From an uncultured Saprospiraceae bacterium (GTDB taxonomy: Bacteria; Bacteroidota; Bacteroidia; Chitinophagales; Saprospiraceae): 64,000 bases of DNA. The notes under the pieces are model-generated. The model searched no databases. It saw nothing but the letters and a program-made list of their open reading frames with translations, and had not been told where the DNA came from. A program made the translations under genes and the position numbers. Shown here in pieces: positions 28,420 through 37,169 of this stretch. The stretch lies in contig CALMSO010000027.1 of NCBI GenBank assembly GCA_937872385.1, forward strand, positions 186,001-250,000, given 5' to 3'. Within the stretch, counting starts at the first letter, position 1. Each line of letters begins with the position of its first letter.

Positions 28420-29658
28420 TTAGTTCGGGTTTTTGTCGTAATCAGCCGCATCAATAACACGGATATTGTCAATCAAATACGAGTTATGGTCATCGCGGAT
28501 ACGTACGGTCACATCTGCCCGCCAGCCATTGCCATCGCCAGGTATTTCAAAAACACCATCAATCGGGATACCCGCACTGAAGCCTGCGTTCACAATAAGC
28601 GCCATGTAATTGATTTGATCTAACCCGATATTGGGATCGTCCAAATAAGCCGACTGACTTGCGCCGGCGCGCAGTGGCACGAAATCACCTTGCGTATTTT
28701 CGCGTAGCGCACTGAAGGTAACGGTTTCCCAAGCGTTGGGTTTGGTCAATGAACCGGTCAAGAACATCTTCTTACCCAGCGGGTTGCCGTTGTTCCAGCT
28801 CCAAGCGGAAGCGTTGCCAATTTCTATCCGCAGCGGAATAGCTTGCACACTGTCTTGCGCATCATAATTCCAGGCGCGCTCAGCCAGCTTGAAGGTGTAG
28901 GATACATCGCGCTGTACGCGGGTACCGTCCACGTCGTTCGGGTTGGTATGCACTGCAATGACCTTCGGATTTTCCTGCATCAGGACGTTCATTTGCAGCA
29001 CACGGGAGCCATCGGCGAGGCCTGCCATGTCGTCTTCGCTCAAGAATTGGGTGAAGGTAGTAAACACCGCACCAAAACCCTGGAAGAACCATTCGCAAGC
29101 GCCGAGGCGATTAGCTCTCAACACGCGGTTGGCTACATTCATCGGGTCGGTAAAGTCGAGTGTGAGTGCGTAGGCAGCCTCCCATGAGTTGGGACCCGAG
29201 TCGAAGGTAATAGACTGTACCTGGGAGTTAGGGATGCTACTGTTGAAATCGGCCAGCATCACCGGGCTGCCGCGGAAGTCTGGGTTCTGAATGGTCAGAT
29301 TGGCCTCGAAGGAGCCGTTCTTAACGTTGGTTTGTGCGTCGGTTACTGTGAACGTGTAGGTGGTGGGACCCAATGTCGCCCCGGCTGGTACAGTGAATTC
29401 GTAGTCAAACTGGTCGGAAGTTTCACCAGCAGTGTAAGACTTAATCGTCATGCCATTCAATTCGACACGTGCCAACCCGCCCGGTGCAGTAGCCGTGATA
29501 CGGAAAGTGACCATATCACCCGGGAAAGGTTCTGAATTGTCGAACGTCACAGCAATCGTCGGAGCATTGAACTCCGGCGGCGTATCGTCCTTTTTACAGC
29601 TGCTGAGGCCCACCGCGAGTACTACGACAGAAAGCCATAACAGGTTAGTTAGTTTCAT
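28420..29658 (-). CDS. Surface lipoprotein with Ig-like and carbohydrate-binding-like domains
   Basis: 412 residues. The lipobox VGLSSCKKDD puts the lipidated cysteine at 21, and the following acidic residues (DD) fit a lipoprotein export signal of Bacteroidota. An Ig/PKD-like domain (about 35-125: GDMVTFRITATAPGGLARVELNG) is followed by a beta-rich domain (about 135-405) with an aromatic-rich centre (CEWFFQGFGAVFTTF) that resembles SusE/SusF-like or family-specific glycan-binding proteins. It is encoded just upstream of the GH-A enzyme on the same strand, so glycan binding for that enzyme is the best inference. The family itself is not recognised with certainty. Confidence 0.6.
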   Translation of the reverse strand: MKLTNLLWLSVVVLAVGLSSCKKDDTPPEFNAPTIAVTFDNSEPFPGDMVTFRITATAPGGLARVELNGMTIKSYTAGETSDQFDYEFTVPAGATLGPTTYTFTVTDAQTNVKNGSFEANLTIQNPDFRGSPVMLADFNSSIPNSQVQSITFDSGPNSWEAAYALTLDFTDPMNVANRVLRANRLGACEWFFQGFGAVFTTFTQFLSEDDMAGLADGSRVLQMNVLMQENPKVIAVHTNPNDVDGTRVQRDVSYTFKLAERAWNYDAQDSVQAIPLRIEIGNASAWSWNNGNPLGKKMFLTGSLTKPNAWETVTFSALRENTQGDFVPLRAGASQSAYLDDPNIGLDQINYMALIVNAGFSAGIPIDGVFEIPGDGNGWRADVTVRIRDDHNSYLIDNIRVIDAADYDKNPN

Positions 29659-29683
29659 ATTCGAAATGATTTTAGTTCAGTCG

Positions 29684-29715
29684 CAAAGATACAACCGATA
29701 TTGTAGATTGTACAA
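29684..29715 (-). promoter_or_regulatory. Bacteroidota-type promoter for surface lipoprotein gene
   Basis: On the minus strand TATCTTTG at 29691-29684 matches TAnnTTTG exactly, and a TTG at 29715-29713 lies 21 bp upstream of it. The start codon is 25 bp downstream, so the leader is short. Confidence 0.6.
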
Positions 29716-29945
29716 TAAGTTTTTGAAAAATAAATGCAGTTTTGCCAAAATCAGCAATTTTAATGCGGAAAAAATATTGAATAGTGAAATTTAATGCTGA
29801 ATTAAAAACATTAAAATAACATCTCAAGAGCAGCGCACTTTTGAGGAAAGGTAGGAAAATAAATACTGTTGTTTTGTTTGCTGATAGTTTGTTTTGAACA
29901 AATTTTTTTTGCTGAAAACCGAGGCACTCAATAGCTATTATTCAT

Positions 29946-29953
29946 TAACTTTG
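29946..29953 (+). promoter_or_regulatory. -7 box upstream of first CRTAC1-like gene
   Basis: TAACTTTG fits TAnnTTTG and lies 41 bp before the ATG at 29995. A -33 TTTG at the right spacing is not evident. Confidence 0.4.
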
Positions 29954-29994
29954 TTAATTCTGTAAACATTCCTTCACCAAAAGGGTTGCCCAAA

Positions 29995-32900
29995 ATGACA
30001 CGATACGCCGTTTTGTACGTCTGCGCGACATTTTTTCTTTTGCAATGTAGCCGCGCGCCCAGCGAAATGGACACTTCCGCACCGCTTTTTGTCGCCGTAT
30101 CCCCGGAGCATTCGGGCATCCGCTTTATGAATACAATCAAAGAAAATCCGGTAATTAACTATCACAATACTAAATACATATATAATGGTGCTGGCGTAGC
30201 CATCGGCGATATTAATAACGATGGGTTGCCCGATATCTATTTTTCAAGTAATATCTATTCCAATAAATTATACCTCAACAAGGGCAATTTGCAATTTGAA
30301 GACATCAGCCGCAGCGCCGATGTGGAGGCCTCGCGCGGATTCAAATCCGGAGTGGCTATGGTGGACCTCAATGGCGACGGCTGGCTCGATATTTTTGTCT
30401 GCCGCACCAGTCATCCCGATCCTGCCCTGCGCAATAATCTCGTTTATATCAACAATCAAGACGGTACCTTCACCGAGCGCGGCGCCGAAATGGGCCTCCA
30501 CGACCAGTCTTACACCAACCAAGCGGTTTTTTTAGATTATGATAACGATGGCGACCTAGATATTTACCTCGTCAATCATCCTATTGATTTTGACCAAGCT
30601 ATTCGAGTGCGCACTCGCCTCGACGAGCAGGGCCGCCGCATCCGCAAAATTAGCCCCGACGAGCAGTATGTCTCCGACCAGCTCTATCGCAACAATGGCG
30701 ACGGCACCTTCACCGACGTCAGCGCGGAGGCTGGTATTCGCAACCAAACCTTCGGCCTAAGCGCGGCGGTGATAGATGTCAATAACGATGGTTATCCCGA
30801 CATCTTCGTAGCCAACGATTTCATCGAGCCGGATATGTTGTACATTAATAATGGCAACGGCACTTTCGCTGAGGCTTTCGCCGAATACTTCCGCCACACC
30901 AGTCACAATAGCATGGGTTCGGATGCAGCCGATTTTAATAACGACGGGCTGGAAGACCTCATCGTGCTCGATATGCTGCCCGAAGACAATAAACGCCAGA
31001 AACTGCTCGCCACTTCAATGGTCTTAGAGCGCTACAATACGCTGGTACAATATGGCTATCAGCACCAATTGATGCGCAATGTATTGCAACTAAACAATGG
31101 CAACGGCTCGTTTAGTGATATTGCCGAGCTGGCAGGCGTAGCCAAAACCGACTGGAGCTGGGCGGCACTCTTCGCTGATTTTGATAATGACGGCTGGAAA
31201 GACATTTTCATCGGCAACGGCATCAAGCACGATATGACCAACATGGATTACTTGGATTTTAAAACAGACTCCCTGCAAAAAGCTGCCGCTGCGGGCCGCC
31301 CGCTCATCACTGAGCAAAATTATCTCGATTGGATCAATTTTATGCCCTCCAATAAGCTGCGCAATTATATGTATCGCAATACCCACGACTTGCGCTTCGC
31401 CGATGTATCTGAAGCCTGGGGCCTCACCGAAAAGCTTTTTTCCAATGGCGCGGCCTATGCCGACCTCGACAATGATGGCGACCTCGACCTCGTACTCAAT
31501 AACTTAGACGACACCGCCGCTGTTTATGAAAATAAAAGCAACGAACTTCGTCTGCATAACTATCTGAAAATCAATTTTGAAGGACCTTCGCCCAATCGTT
31601 TTGGCGTGGGTGCCGCGGCGCGCGTATATGCTCAGGGTACTACACAGGTGCACCAGCTCAAGGTGGCGCGTGGCTTCCTTTCGTCCATGCCGATGGAGCT
31701 GCACTTTGGGCTGGGCGAAGCCAAACAAGCAGATTCTATTCGCATTTTCTGGCCCGACGGGCGGAGTGAATTATTGCAAAACGTGCCCGCCAATCAAACG
31801 CTGACGGCGGCTTACGCCAATGCACGCCCGGGCCGCTGGACGGAGCCAGTTGCGGCTGCGCCGATATTTGAAGCATTAGCCAATAGTATTGATTTTCAGC
31901 ATATTGAAGATGATTTTAATGATTTTAAACGGGAGCCGCTCTTGCCGCATCAGTTGTCTCGGTTGGGACCTTTCCTCGCCACAGGCGATGTAAATGGCGA
32001 TGGATTGGACGATTGCTACATTGGCGGTGCGAGCGGGCAGGCGGGCGTTTTGTTTTTACAACAAGCGGATGGGCAATGGCGGCCGCAGGCTTTCGCCGAA
32101 GATGCTGCCTGCGAAGACATGGGTGCCCTTTTCTTCGATGCCGATGCCGATGGCGACCTCGATCTGTACGTAGTGAGCGGAGGATATGCTTTTGCGAATG
32201 GGGATGAGCGCTACCAAGACCGGCTCTACCTGAACGATGGGCAGGGCAACTTTACTAAAGCGCGAGACCGGCTGCCCAATTTTCGGAGCAACGGCTCGGT
32301 GGTGGTCGCGGCTGATTTTGACCAAGACGGCGACCTCGATCTGTTCATCGGCGGACGCGCCCTGCCGGATGCCTATCCAATGGCACCTCGTAGCTATCTC
32401 TTACAAAACGATAAAGGTTATTTTAAAGACGTAACTGCCTCATTATCAAAAGAATTATTACAGCCAGGACTCGTCACGGATGCCCTTTGGCTCGATCTGG
32501 ACCGCGATGGCTACGACGACCTCATCTTAGTTGGGGAATGGATGCCGATTACCATTTTTAAAAATGAGGGCGGAAAACATTTTAATAACCAAACCCGGGC
32601 ATATGGCTTGGCGCAAACAGCCGGTTGGTGGAACACCCTGCGCGCCGCCGACCTCAATGGCGACGGGCATCCCGACCTCATAGCGGGCAACCTCGGCTGG
32701 AACAGTTTGCTGCGCGCTACCCCTGCGCAACCACTTACGATTCACGCCGCCGATTTTGACAACAATGGCTCCATCGAAGGCATCATCTGCAACTACGTAC
32801 AGGGTCAAAGCTGGCCGCTGCCGCGCAAGGAAGTACTCGATAAAATTTTGCCGCTCATCAAGCGCAGATTTATTCGCTTTGAGGATTATGCCGTAGCCCG

Positions 32901-33330
32901 TATTGAAGAATTTTTTCCGAAAGAGCAATTGCGTAAGGCACACTATTTGGAGGCGCACACGCTGGCTTCGGCCGTGTTGCTCAATGATGGTAAAGGTCGT
33001 TTTTCGATGCAACCCCTGCCGGTAATGGCCCAATTGGCCCCGGTGAATGGTTTGCTTGCCGAAGATTTCAACGGCGACGGCATTGTAGATATTTTGCTGG
33101 TAGGCAATCGCTATCATTGCGAAGTGGAAATCGGGCGCATGGACGCCAGCAACGGCTTGCTACTACTGGGCAATGGCGACGGTACTTTCCGGGCGGTATG
33201 GCCCCGGCACAGTGGATTTGTAGCCAACCGCGACGCGCGAGACCTGCGCATGCTGCGCGCTGCCAATGGCCACCGACTCATAGTAGTGACGAACAACGAC
33301 GGCCCAGTGCAGGTGTGGCAACAAAATTGA
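29995..33330 (+). CDS. CRTAC1-like FG-GAP/VCBS repeat lipoprotein with ASPIC/UnbV domain (paralogue 1)
   Basis: About 1111 residues from the ATG at 29995; a TTG nine bases earlier is less likely. The N terminus MTRYAVLYVCATFFLLQC has a weak lipobox. Many calcium-loop repeats follow, for example GDINNDGLPDIYF, DLNGDGWLDIFV, DYDNDGDLDIYL and DFDNDGWKDIFI, which build a beta propeller. Around 510-600 lies an ASPIC/UnbV domain (RFGVGAAARVYA, IFWPDGRSELLQNV). A second propeller block occupies 640-1110. Proteins of this kind are frequent beside SusC/SusD pairs in Bacteroidota; ligand or enzymatic function is not known. The next large gene is a paralogue with the same layout. Confidence 0.82.
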   Translation: MTRYAVLYVCATFFLLQCSRAPSEMDTSAPLFVAVSPEHSGIRFMNTIKENPVINYHNTKYIYNGAGVAIGDINNDGLPDIYFSSNIYSNKLYLNKGNLQFEDISRSADVEASRGFKSGVAMVDLNGDGWLDIFVCRTSHPDPALRNNLVYINNQDGTFTERGAEMGLHDQSYTNQAVFLDYDNDGDLDIYLVNHPIDFDQAIRVRTRLDEQGRRIRKISPDEQYVSDQLYRNNGDGTFTDVSAEAGIRNQTFGLSAAVIDVNNDGYPDIFVANDFIEPDMLYINNGNGTFAEAFAEYFRHTSHNSMGSDAADFNNDGLEDLIVLDMLPEDNKRQKLLATSMVLERYNTLVQYGYQHQLMRNVLQLNNGNGSFSDIAELAGVAKTDWSWAALFADFDNDGWKDIFIGNGIKHDMTNMDYLDFKTDSLQKAAAAGRPLITEQNYLDWINFMPSNKLRNYMYRNTHDLRFADVSEAWGLTEKLFSNGAAYADLDNDGDLDLVLNNLDDTAAVYENKSNELRLHNYLKINFEGPSPNRFGVGAAARVYAQGTTQVHQLKVARGFLSSMPMELHFGLGEAKQADSIRIFWPDGRSELLQNVPANQTLTAAYANARPGRWTEPVAAAPIFEALANSIDFQHIEDDFNDFKREPLLPHQLSRLGPFLATGDVNGDGLDDCYIGGASGQAGVLFLQQADGQWRPQAFAEDAACEDMGALFFDADADGDLDLYVVSGGYAFANGDERYQDRLYLNDGQGNFTKARDRLPNFRSNGSVVVAADFDQDGDLDLFIGGRALPDAYPMAPRSYLLQNDKGYFKDVTASLSKELLQPGLVTDALWLDLDRDGYDDLILVGEWMPITIFKNEGGKHFNNQTRAYGLAQTAGWWNTLRAADLNGDGHPDLIAGNLGWNSLLRATPAQPLTIHAADFDNNGSIEGIICNYVQGQSWPLPRKEVLDKILPLIKRRFIRFEDYAVARIEEFFPKEQLRKAHYLEAHTLASAVLLNDGKGRFSMQPLPVMAQLAPVNGLLAEDFNGDGIVDILLVGNRYHCEVEIGRMDASNGLLLLGNGDGTFRAVWPRHSGFVANRDARDLRMLRAANGHRLIVVTNNDGPVQVWQQN

Positions 33331-33476
33331 GGCAAAACCATTTACCAAATCTTTACTTGGGTAAATAATCATGTTTTAAGCAACCAGACATAATTATTAA
33401 AAAATAAGCAATGCGAATGTCGAGCTAAGCCCGAAGGGGTGAAAAATCCATAAATAATTGATAATCAATGTCCTTG

Positions 33477-33527
33477 AACCCCAACAGGGTGACACGTGTC
33501 CGTATAATATATCACCCCGCTGGGGTT
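33477..33527. repeat. Long intergenic hairpin, ACCCC...GGGGT type
   Basis: AACCCCAACAGGGTGA (33477-33492) pairs with TCACCCCGCTGGGGTT (33512-33527), 16 bp with two G-T pairs, loop of 19. It may stop transcription between the two paralogues, and resembles short palindromic repeats common in Bacteroidota intergenic DNA. Confidence 0.65.
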
Positions 33528-33562
33528 TAATTCGCCTTATTTATATCCTTATAATTATATTA

Positions 33563-33610
33563 CCCCTACGGGGTTCGTTTTTACGCATGTAATCATTTGA
33601 ACCGAATATC
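33563..33610 (+). repeat. Dispersed repeat shared with 7970-8130
   Basis: CCCCTACGGGGTTCGTTTTT plus ACGCATG and then AATCATTTGAACCGAATATC occur directly joined here; at 7970-8130 the same two blocks are separated by about 112 bp. Confidence 0.55.
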
Positions 33611-33624
33611 CATATAAACCACCC

Positions 33625-33652
33625 CAATTAACAATTAACAATTAACAATTAC
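33625..33652 (+). repeat. ACAATTA heptamer tandem repeat
   Basis: About four units of the 7-bp sequence CAATTAA/ACAATTA in a row, 22 bp before the start of the next gene. The flanks resemble the dispersed repeat at 940-972. Confidence 0.65.
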
Positions 33653-33673
33653 TTACTTAAATAAAACAAGCTT

Positions 33674-36600
33674 TTGCAATCTGCATTTTATTACATTATT
33701 ATAATAATACTCGGCCTGCTGACCTCGTGCCGCCAGGAAGATGCCGTATTTCAACTGCTACCGCCGGAACGCACGGGCCTCACCTTTCGCAATGACCTGA
33801 CTGAAACGGATTCCGTTAATATTCTCACTTACGAATATGTGTATAACGGTGGTGGCGTGGCAGTTGGCGACATTAACAACGATGGGCTGGAAGACCTCTT
33901 TTTTACAGGCAATACTACTTCGTGTCGGCTGTTTTTGAATCGTGGTAATCTCGAATTTACGGATATTTCGGAAATAGCAGGTATCCAAACTGACGGCTGG
34001 GCTACAGGCGCCACAATGGTGGACATCAACGACGACGGCTGGCTCGATATGTATGTATGCAGGGCAGGGCATCCTGATGCAAAGCGCCGCCAAAACCTGC
34101 TTTTCATCAATCAGGGCGTGGATGCAAATGGGCAGCACCGCGGCTTCAAGGAGCAAGCTGCTGCCTTTGGCCTCAATGACGACGGCTACTCCACGCAAGC
34201 CGTATTTTTTGATTATGACCGCGACGGCGACCTCGATATGTACTTGCTCACCCATTCTAATGGCGACCGCGACCCCAGCACCCTGCGCCCCATTGCACGT
34301 GATGGTACTATGCCGAGTACAGATCGGCTTTATCGCAACAATGGCGATGGCTCTTTTACCAATGTAAGCTCCCAGGTGGGCATTCTGGTAGAAGGATATG
34401 GGCTGGGTATTGGTATTATAGATGTAAATAATGATGGCTGGGATGATATTTACATCGCTAATGATTATGTGTTTAATGATTTATTATATGTAAATAACGG
34501 CAACGGTACCTTTACGGAAAGCTTGGCGCAATTTTTCCGACATACCAGTCATTTTTCAATGGGGATGGACGTAGCGGATTTCAATAACGACACCCTGCCC
34601 GACCTTATCGTAGCCGATATGTTGCCACCGGATAACTACCGCCAGAAGCTGCTCAGCGGCCCCATGAATTACAATCGCTACCGCATGGCCCTTGACCTCG
34701 ACTACCATCCGAAGTTTATGCGCAATACCTTACAACTCAATCGTGGCAAGGGTTTCAGCGAAATCGGGATGCTCGCGGGCGTGCACCAAACCGACTGGAC
34801 CTGGGCAGCGCTCTTCGCCGATTTTGACAATGACGGCCATAAAGACCTCTTTTTTGCCAATGGCTACGTGAAAAATATTACCGACCGCGACTTCGCCGAT
34901 TTTACCTTCCAACAACGCCTCGGGCGCGTGCAGGAAGGTACCCATCGGGACAATCTGCGCACCGCATTGGCGCAACTCGACAGCGCTAAACTCGTCAATT
35001 TTGTCTTTCAAAATCTCGGTTCCTATCGTTTTGCCGATCGCTCGCGCGCTTGGGGCTTTTCGGTGCCTACTTTTTCCAATGGAGCGGCTTACGCCGATTT
35101 GGACAATGACGGCGACTTAGATTTGGTCGTTCATAATATTAACGATTTTGTACATTTATACGAAAACCGCATTGCAGATAAAGGGCGGCGCAACTTTTTG
35201 CGCGTACAACTGCAAGGGCCACCCGGCAATCGCTTTGGCGAGGGCGCTACACTCATCCTCTATCGCAATGGGCAGCCCTGGCAACGCATGGACAAACGCG
35301 CCGTACGCGGCTACCAGTCGTCGGTATCGAATACTTTGCTGTTCGGGCTGGATACGCTTGCCTTCCTAGAACGCCTCGATATTCGCTGGCCCGATGGGCA
35401 AGTAGAAATTGTATCGCAAATATCTGCAAATCAAACGATTGAGATAAAACATGCCGATGCCCGCTTACCGCAAACAGTAGCCGCAGCACCTTATAATAGT
35501 GGCACGATATTGAGCAAAGCCGATATTCCTGGCCTCACCTTTCAGCATCAAGAAGACGAGCACGCTGATTTTTACAAGCAGCCGCTTATTCCGCACCAGA
35601 ATGCACGCCAGGGGCCCTGCATCGCCATAGCGGACATCAATGGCGACGGGCGGGAAGACTTCTTCATCGGCGGCGCAGCCGGATTGCCGGGGCATTTTTT
35701 CATACAACAACCCAACGGTACTTTCGAGCAACAGCCTTTCTTAATACACGCTGTGTACGAAGATACTCATGCGCTCTTTTTCGATGCCAATGGTGATGGC
35801 GCACCCGACCTCTACGTGGTGAGCGGCGGCAGTGCTTACTTTCCGGATACGGATTACTATCAGGATCGGCTGTATCTGAATGACGGGCAAGGCAATTTTA
35901 CTTGGGCCGAGCAAGCCCTACCGCAGCTCTTTGCCAGCGGTAGTTGTGTGGTAGCTCTCGATTTTGATGGCGATGGCGACCTCGACCTATGGGTGGGCGG
36001 GCAAAGTTATCCGACGCGCTATCCTTTGCCGGATAAGAGCTATTTACTTGAAAATCAAGGTAGTAAATTTGTAGATGTCACGGAAGCGCGGGCCCCAGGC
36101 TTGCGGCGCATCGGCATTATCCATGCGGCAGTCAGCACCGATTTCGATGGCGACGGCTGGCCCGATCTGGTCTTGGCGGGCGAGTACATGCCAGTTACTT
36201 TTTTGCGCAACGAAGCTGGTAGCTTTCGCAATGTGACTCCACAAAGTGGTGTGGGCGAGTGGAATGGCTGGTGGCAAAGCATTGCAGCCGCAGATTTTGA
36301 TGGCGATGGCGATATAGACTTTATGGTAGGCAACTGGGGGCTGAACAATCCTTATGCGCCCACGCCACAGGCACCACTGACCACCATTGCCAAAGATTTT
36401 GACCAAAATGGCAGCCTTGATGCTTTTCTGACGCGCATGGTAGGCGGAGAGCGGCACTTGCTGGCGTCTAAAGATATGTTTGTGGGGCAATTGCCAGCTG
36501 AAAAAAAACGCTACAATCGCTACGCGGATTATGCACAAGCCGGGCTGCGCGATATTTTTACCGAGGCAGCATTGCGACAAGCCTACATTCTACAAGCGCA

Positions 36601-36976
36601 TGATTTTCAGAGTGTTTATCTTGAGAATTTGGGCAATGGTCGTTTTCGGCGGCATCCCTTGCCGATAGAAGCGCAGTTTGCACCCGTGACGGCTATCTTA
36701 CCGATAGATTTGGACGGTGACGGGCGGTTGGATGTATTGCTGGGCGGCAATCGGCTGGATACCGAGACTATTTATGGCCCTTACGATGCTTTTCGGGGGC
36801 TGCATTTACGCGGCGACGGGCGGGGTGGTTTTCAAGTGCAGCCATTCCGCGAAAGCGGGTTTCAGGCGCAAGGGATGGTGCGATTTTTGCAAGCAATTGA
36901 TTATCAGAAAGATAAATTGGTGTTGGTTGGGCAAAATGCAGATGCGCTGCTTGTTTTTCGACGCAGAGAAAATTAA
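33674..36976 (+). CDS. CRTAC1-like FG-GAP/VCBS repeat lipoprotein with ASPIC/UnbV domain (paralogue 2)
   Basis: 1100 residues from a TTG at 33674; no better in-frame ATG precedes the signal sequence, and the lipobox GLLTSC with Cys19 follows at the right distance, so the unusual start codon is accepted. The domain order equals that of the preceding gene: GDINNDGLEDLFF, DINDDGWLDMYV, DYDRDGDLDMYL and similar calcium loops, an ASPIC/UnbV domain at about 500-590 (RFGEGATLILYR, IRWPDGQVEIVS), then a second propeller. The pair probably arose by tandem duplication. SusC and SusD genes follow 193 bp later on the same strand. Function inferred only as surface ligand binding linked to the SusCD system. 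Confidence 0.8.
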   Translation: MQSAFYYIIIIILGLLTSCRQEDAVFQLLPPERTGLTFRNDLTETDSVNILTYEYVYNGGGVAVGDINNDGLEDLFFTGNTTSCRLFLNRGNLEFTDISEIAGIQTDGWATGATMVDINDDGWLDMYVCRAGHPDAKRRQNLLFINQGVDANGQHRGFKEQAAAFGLNDDGYSTQAVFFDYDRDGDLDMYLLTHSNGDRDPSTLRPIARDGTMPSTDRLYRNNGDGSFTNVSSQVGILVEGYGLGIGIIDVNNDGWDDIYIANDYVFNDLLYVNNGNGTFTESLAQFFRHTSHFSMGMDVADFNNDTLPDLIVADMLPPDNYRQKLLSGPMNYNRYRMALDLDYHPKFMRNTLQLNRGKGFSEIGMLAGVHQTDWTWAALFADFDNDGHKDLFFANGYVKNITDRDFADFTFQQRLGRVQEGTHRDNLRTALAQLDSAKLVNFVFQNLGSYRFADRSRAWGFSVPTFSNGAAYADLDNDGDLDLVVHNINDFVHLYENRIADKGRRNFLRVQLQGPPGNRFGEGATLILYRNGQPWQRMDKRAVRGYQSSVSNTLLFGLDTLAFLERLDIRWPDGQVEIVSQISANQTIEIKHADARLPQTVAAAPYNSGTILSKADIPGLTFQHQEDEHADFYKQPLIPHQNARQGPCIAIADINGDGREDFFIGGAAGLPGHFFIQQPNGTFEQQPFLIHAVYEDTHALFFDANGDGAPDLYVVSGGSAYFPDTDYYQDRLYLNDGQGNFTWAEQALPQLFASGSCVVALDFDGDGDLDLWVGGQSYPTRYPLPDKSYLLENQGSKFVDVTEARAPGLRRIGIIHAAVSTDFDGDGWPDLVLAGEYMPVTFLRNEAGSFRNVTPQSGVGEWNGWWQSIAAADFDGDGDIDFMVGNWGLNNPYAPTPQAPLTTIAKDFDQNGSLDAFLTRMVGGERHLLASKDMFVGQLPAEKKRYNRYADYAQAGLRDIFTEAALRQAYILQAHDFQSVYLENLGNGRFRRHPLPIEAQFAPVTAILPIDLDGDGRLDVLLGGNRLDTETIYGPYDAFRGLHLRGDGRGGFQVQPFRESGFQAQGMVRFLQAIDYQKDKLVLVGQNADALLVFRRREN

Positions 36977-37033
36977 TTATCAAAATGTCGTATTTTTAAC
37001 ATTAGTGTTGCTTTTACAATAAGAGAGTATTCG

Positions 37034-37041
37034 TATCTTTG
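37034..37041 (+). promoter_or_regulatory. -7 promoter box for the SusC operon
   Basis: TATCTTTG is an exact TAnnTTTG match; a TTG at 37008-37010 lies 23 bp upstream, slightly further than usual. The leader to the ATG at 37170 would be about 125 bases. Confidence 0.5.
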
Positions 37042-37169
37042 TATAATCAATGTGGCTTTTCGCAAAATATCATTCCGCGAAATCAAATCACAGACAAAGA
37101 ACAAAAGGAAATTAGAAACGGAACCTTTCGGATGTTCCATTGTTAAACAGAAACTAACTAAACCGGCGT

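Larger units (their letters stand above)
29659..29994. other. 336 bp divergent intergenic region
   Basis: AT-rich region between the surface lipoprotein gene and the first CRTAC1-like gene. It contains the minus-strand promoter at 29684-29715 and a plus-strand TAACTTTG box at 29946-29953. No regulator gene or operator palindrome was seen. Confidence 0.55.
33331..33673. other. 343 bp intergenic region with hairpins and tandem repeats
   Basis: Contains an imperfect GGGGTGA-type element at 33428-33441, a strong hairpin at 33477-33527, CCCCTACGGGG with TTCGTTTTTACG at 33563-33589, AATCATTTGAACC at 33591-33603, and an ACAATTA tandem repeat at 33625-33652. No gene is visible. The plus-strand gene after it starts with TTG. 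Confidence 0.65.
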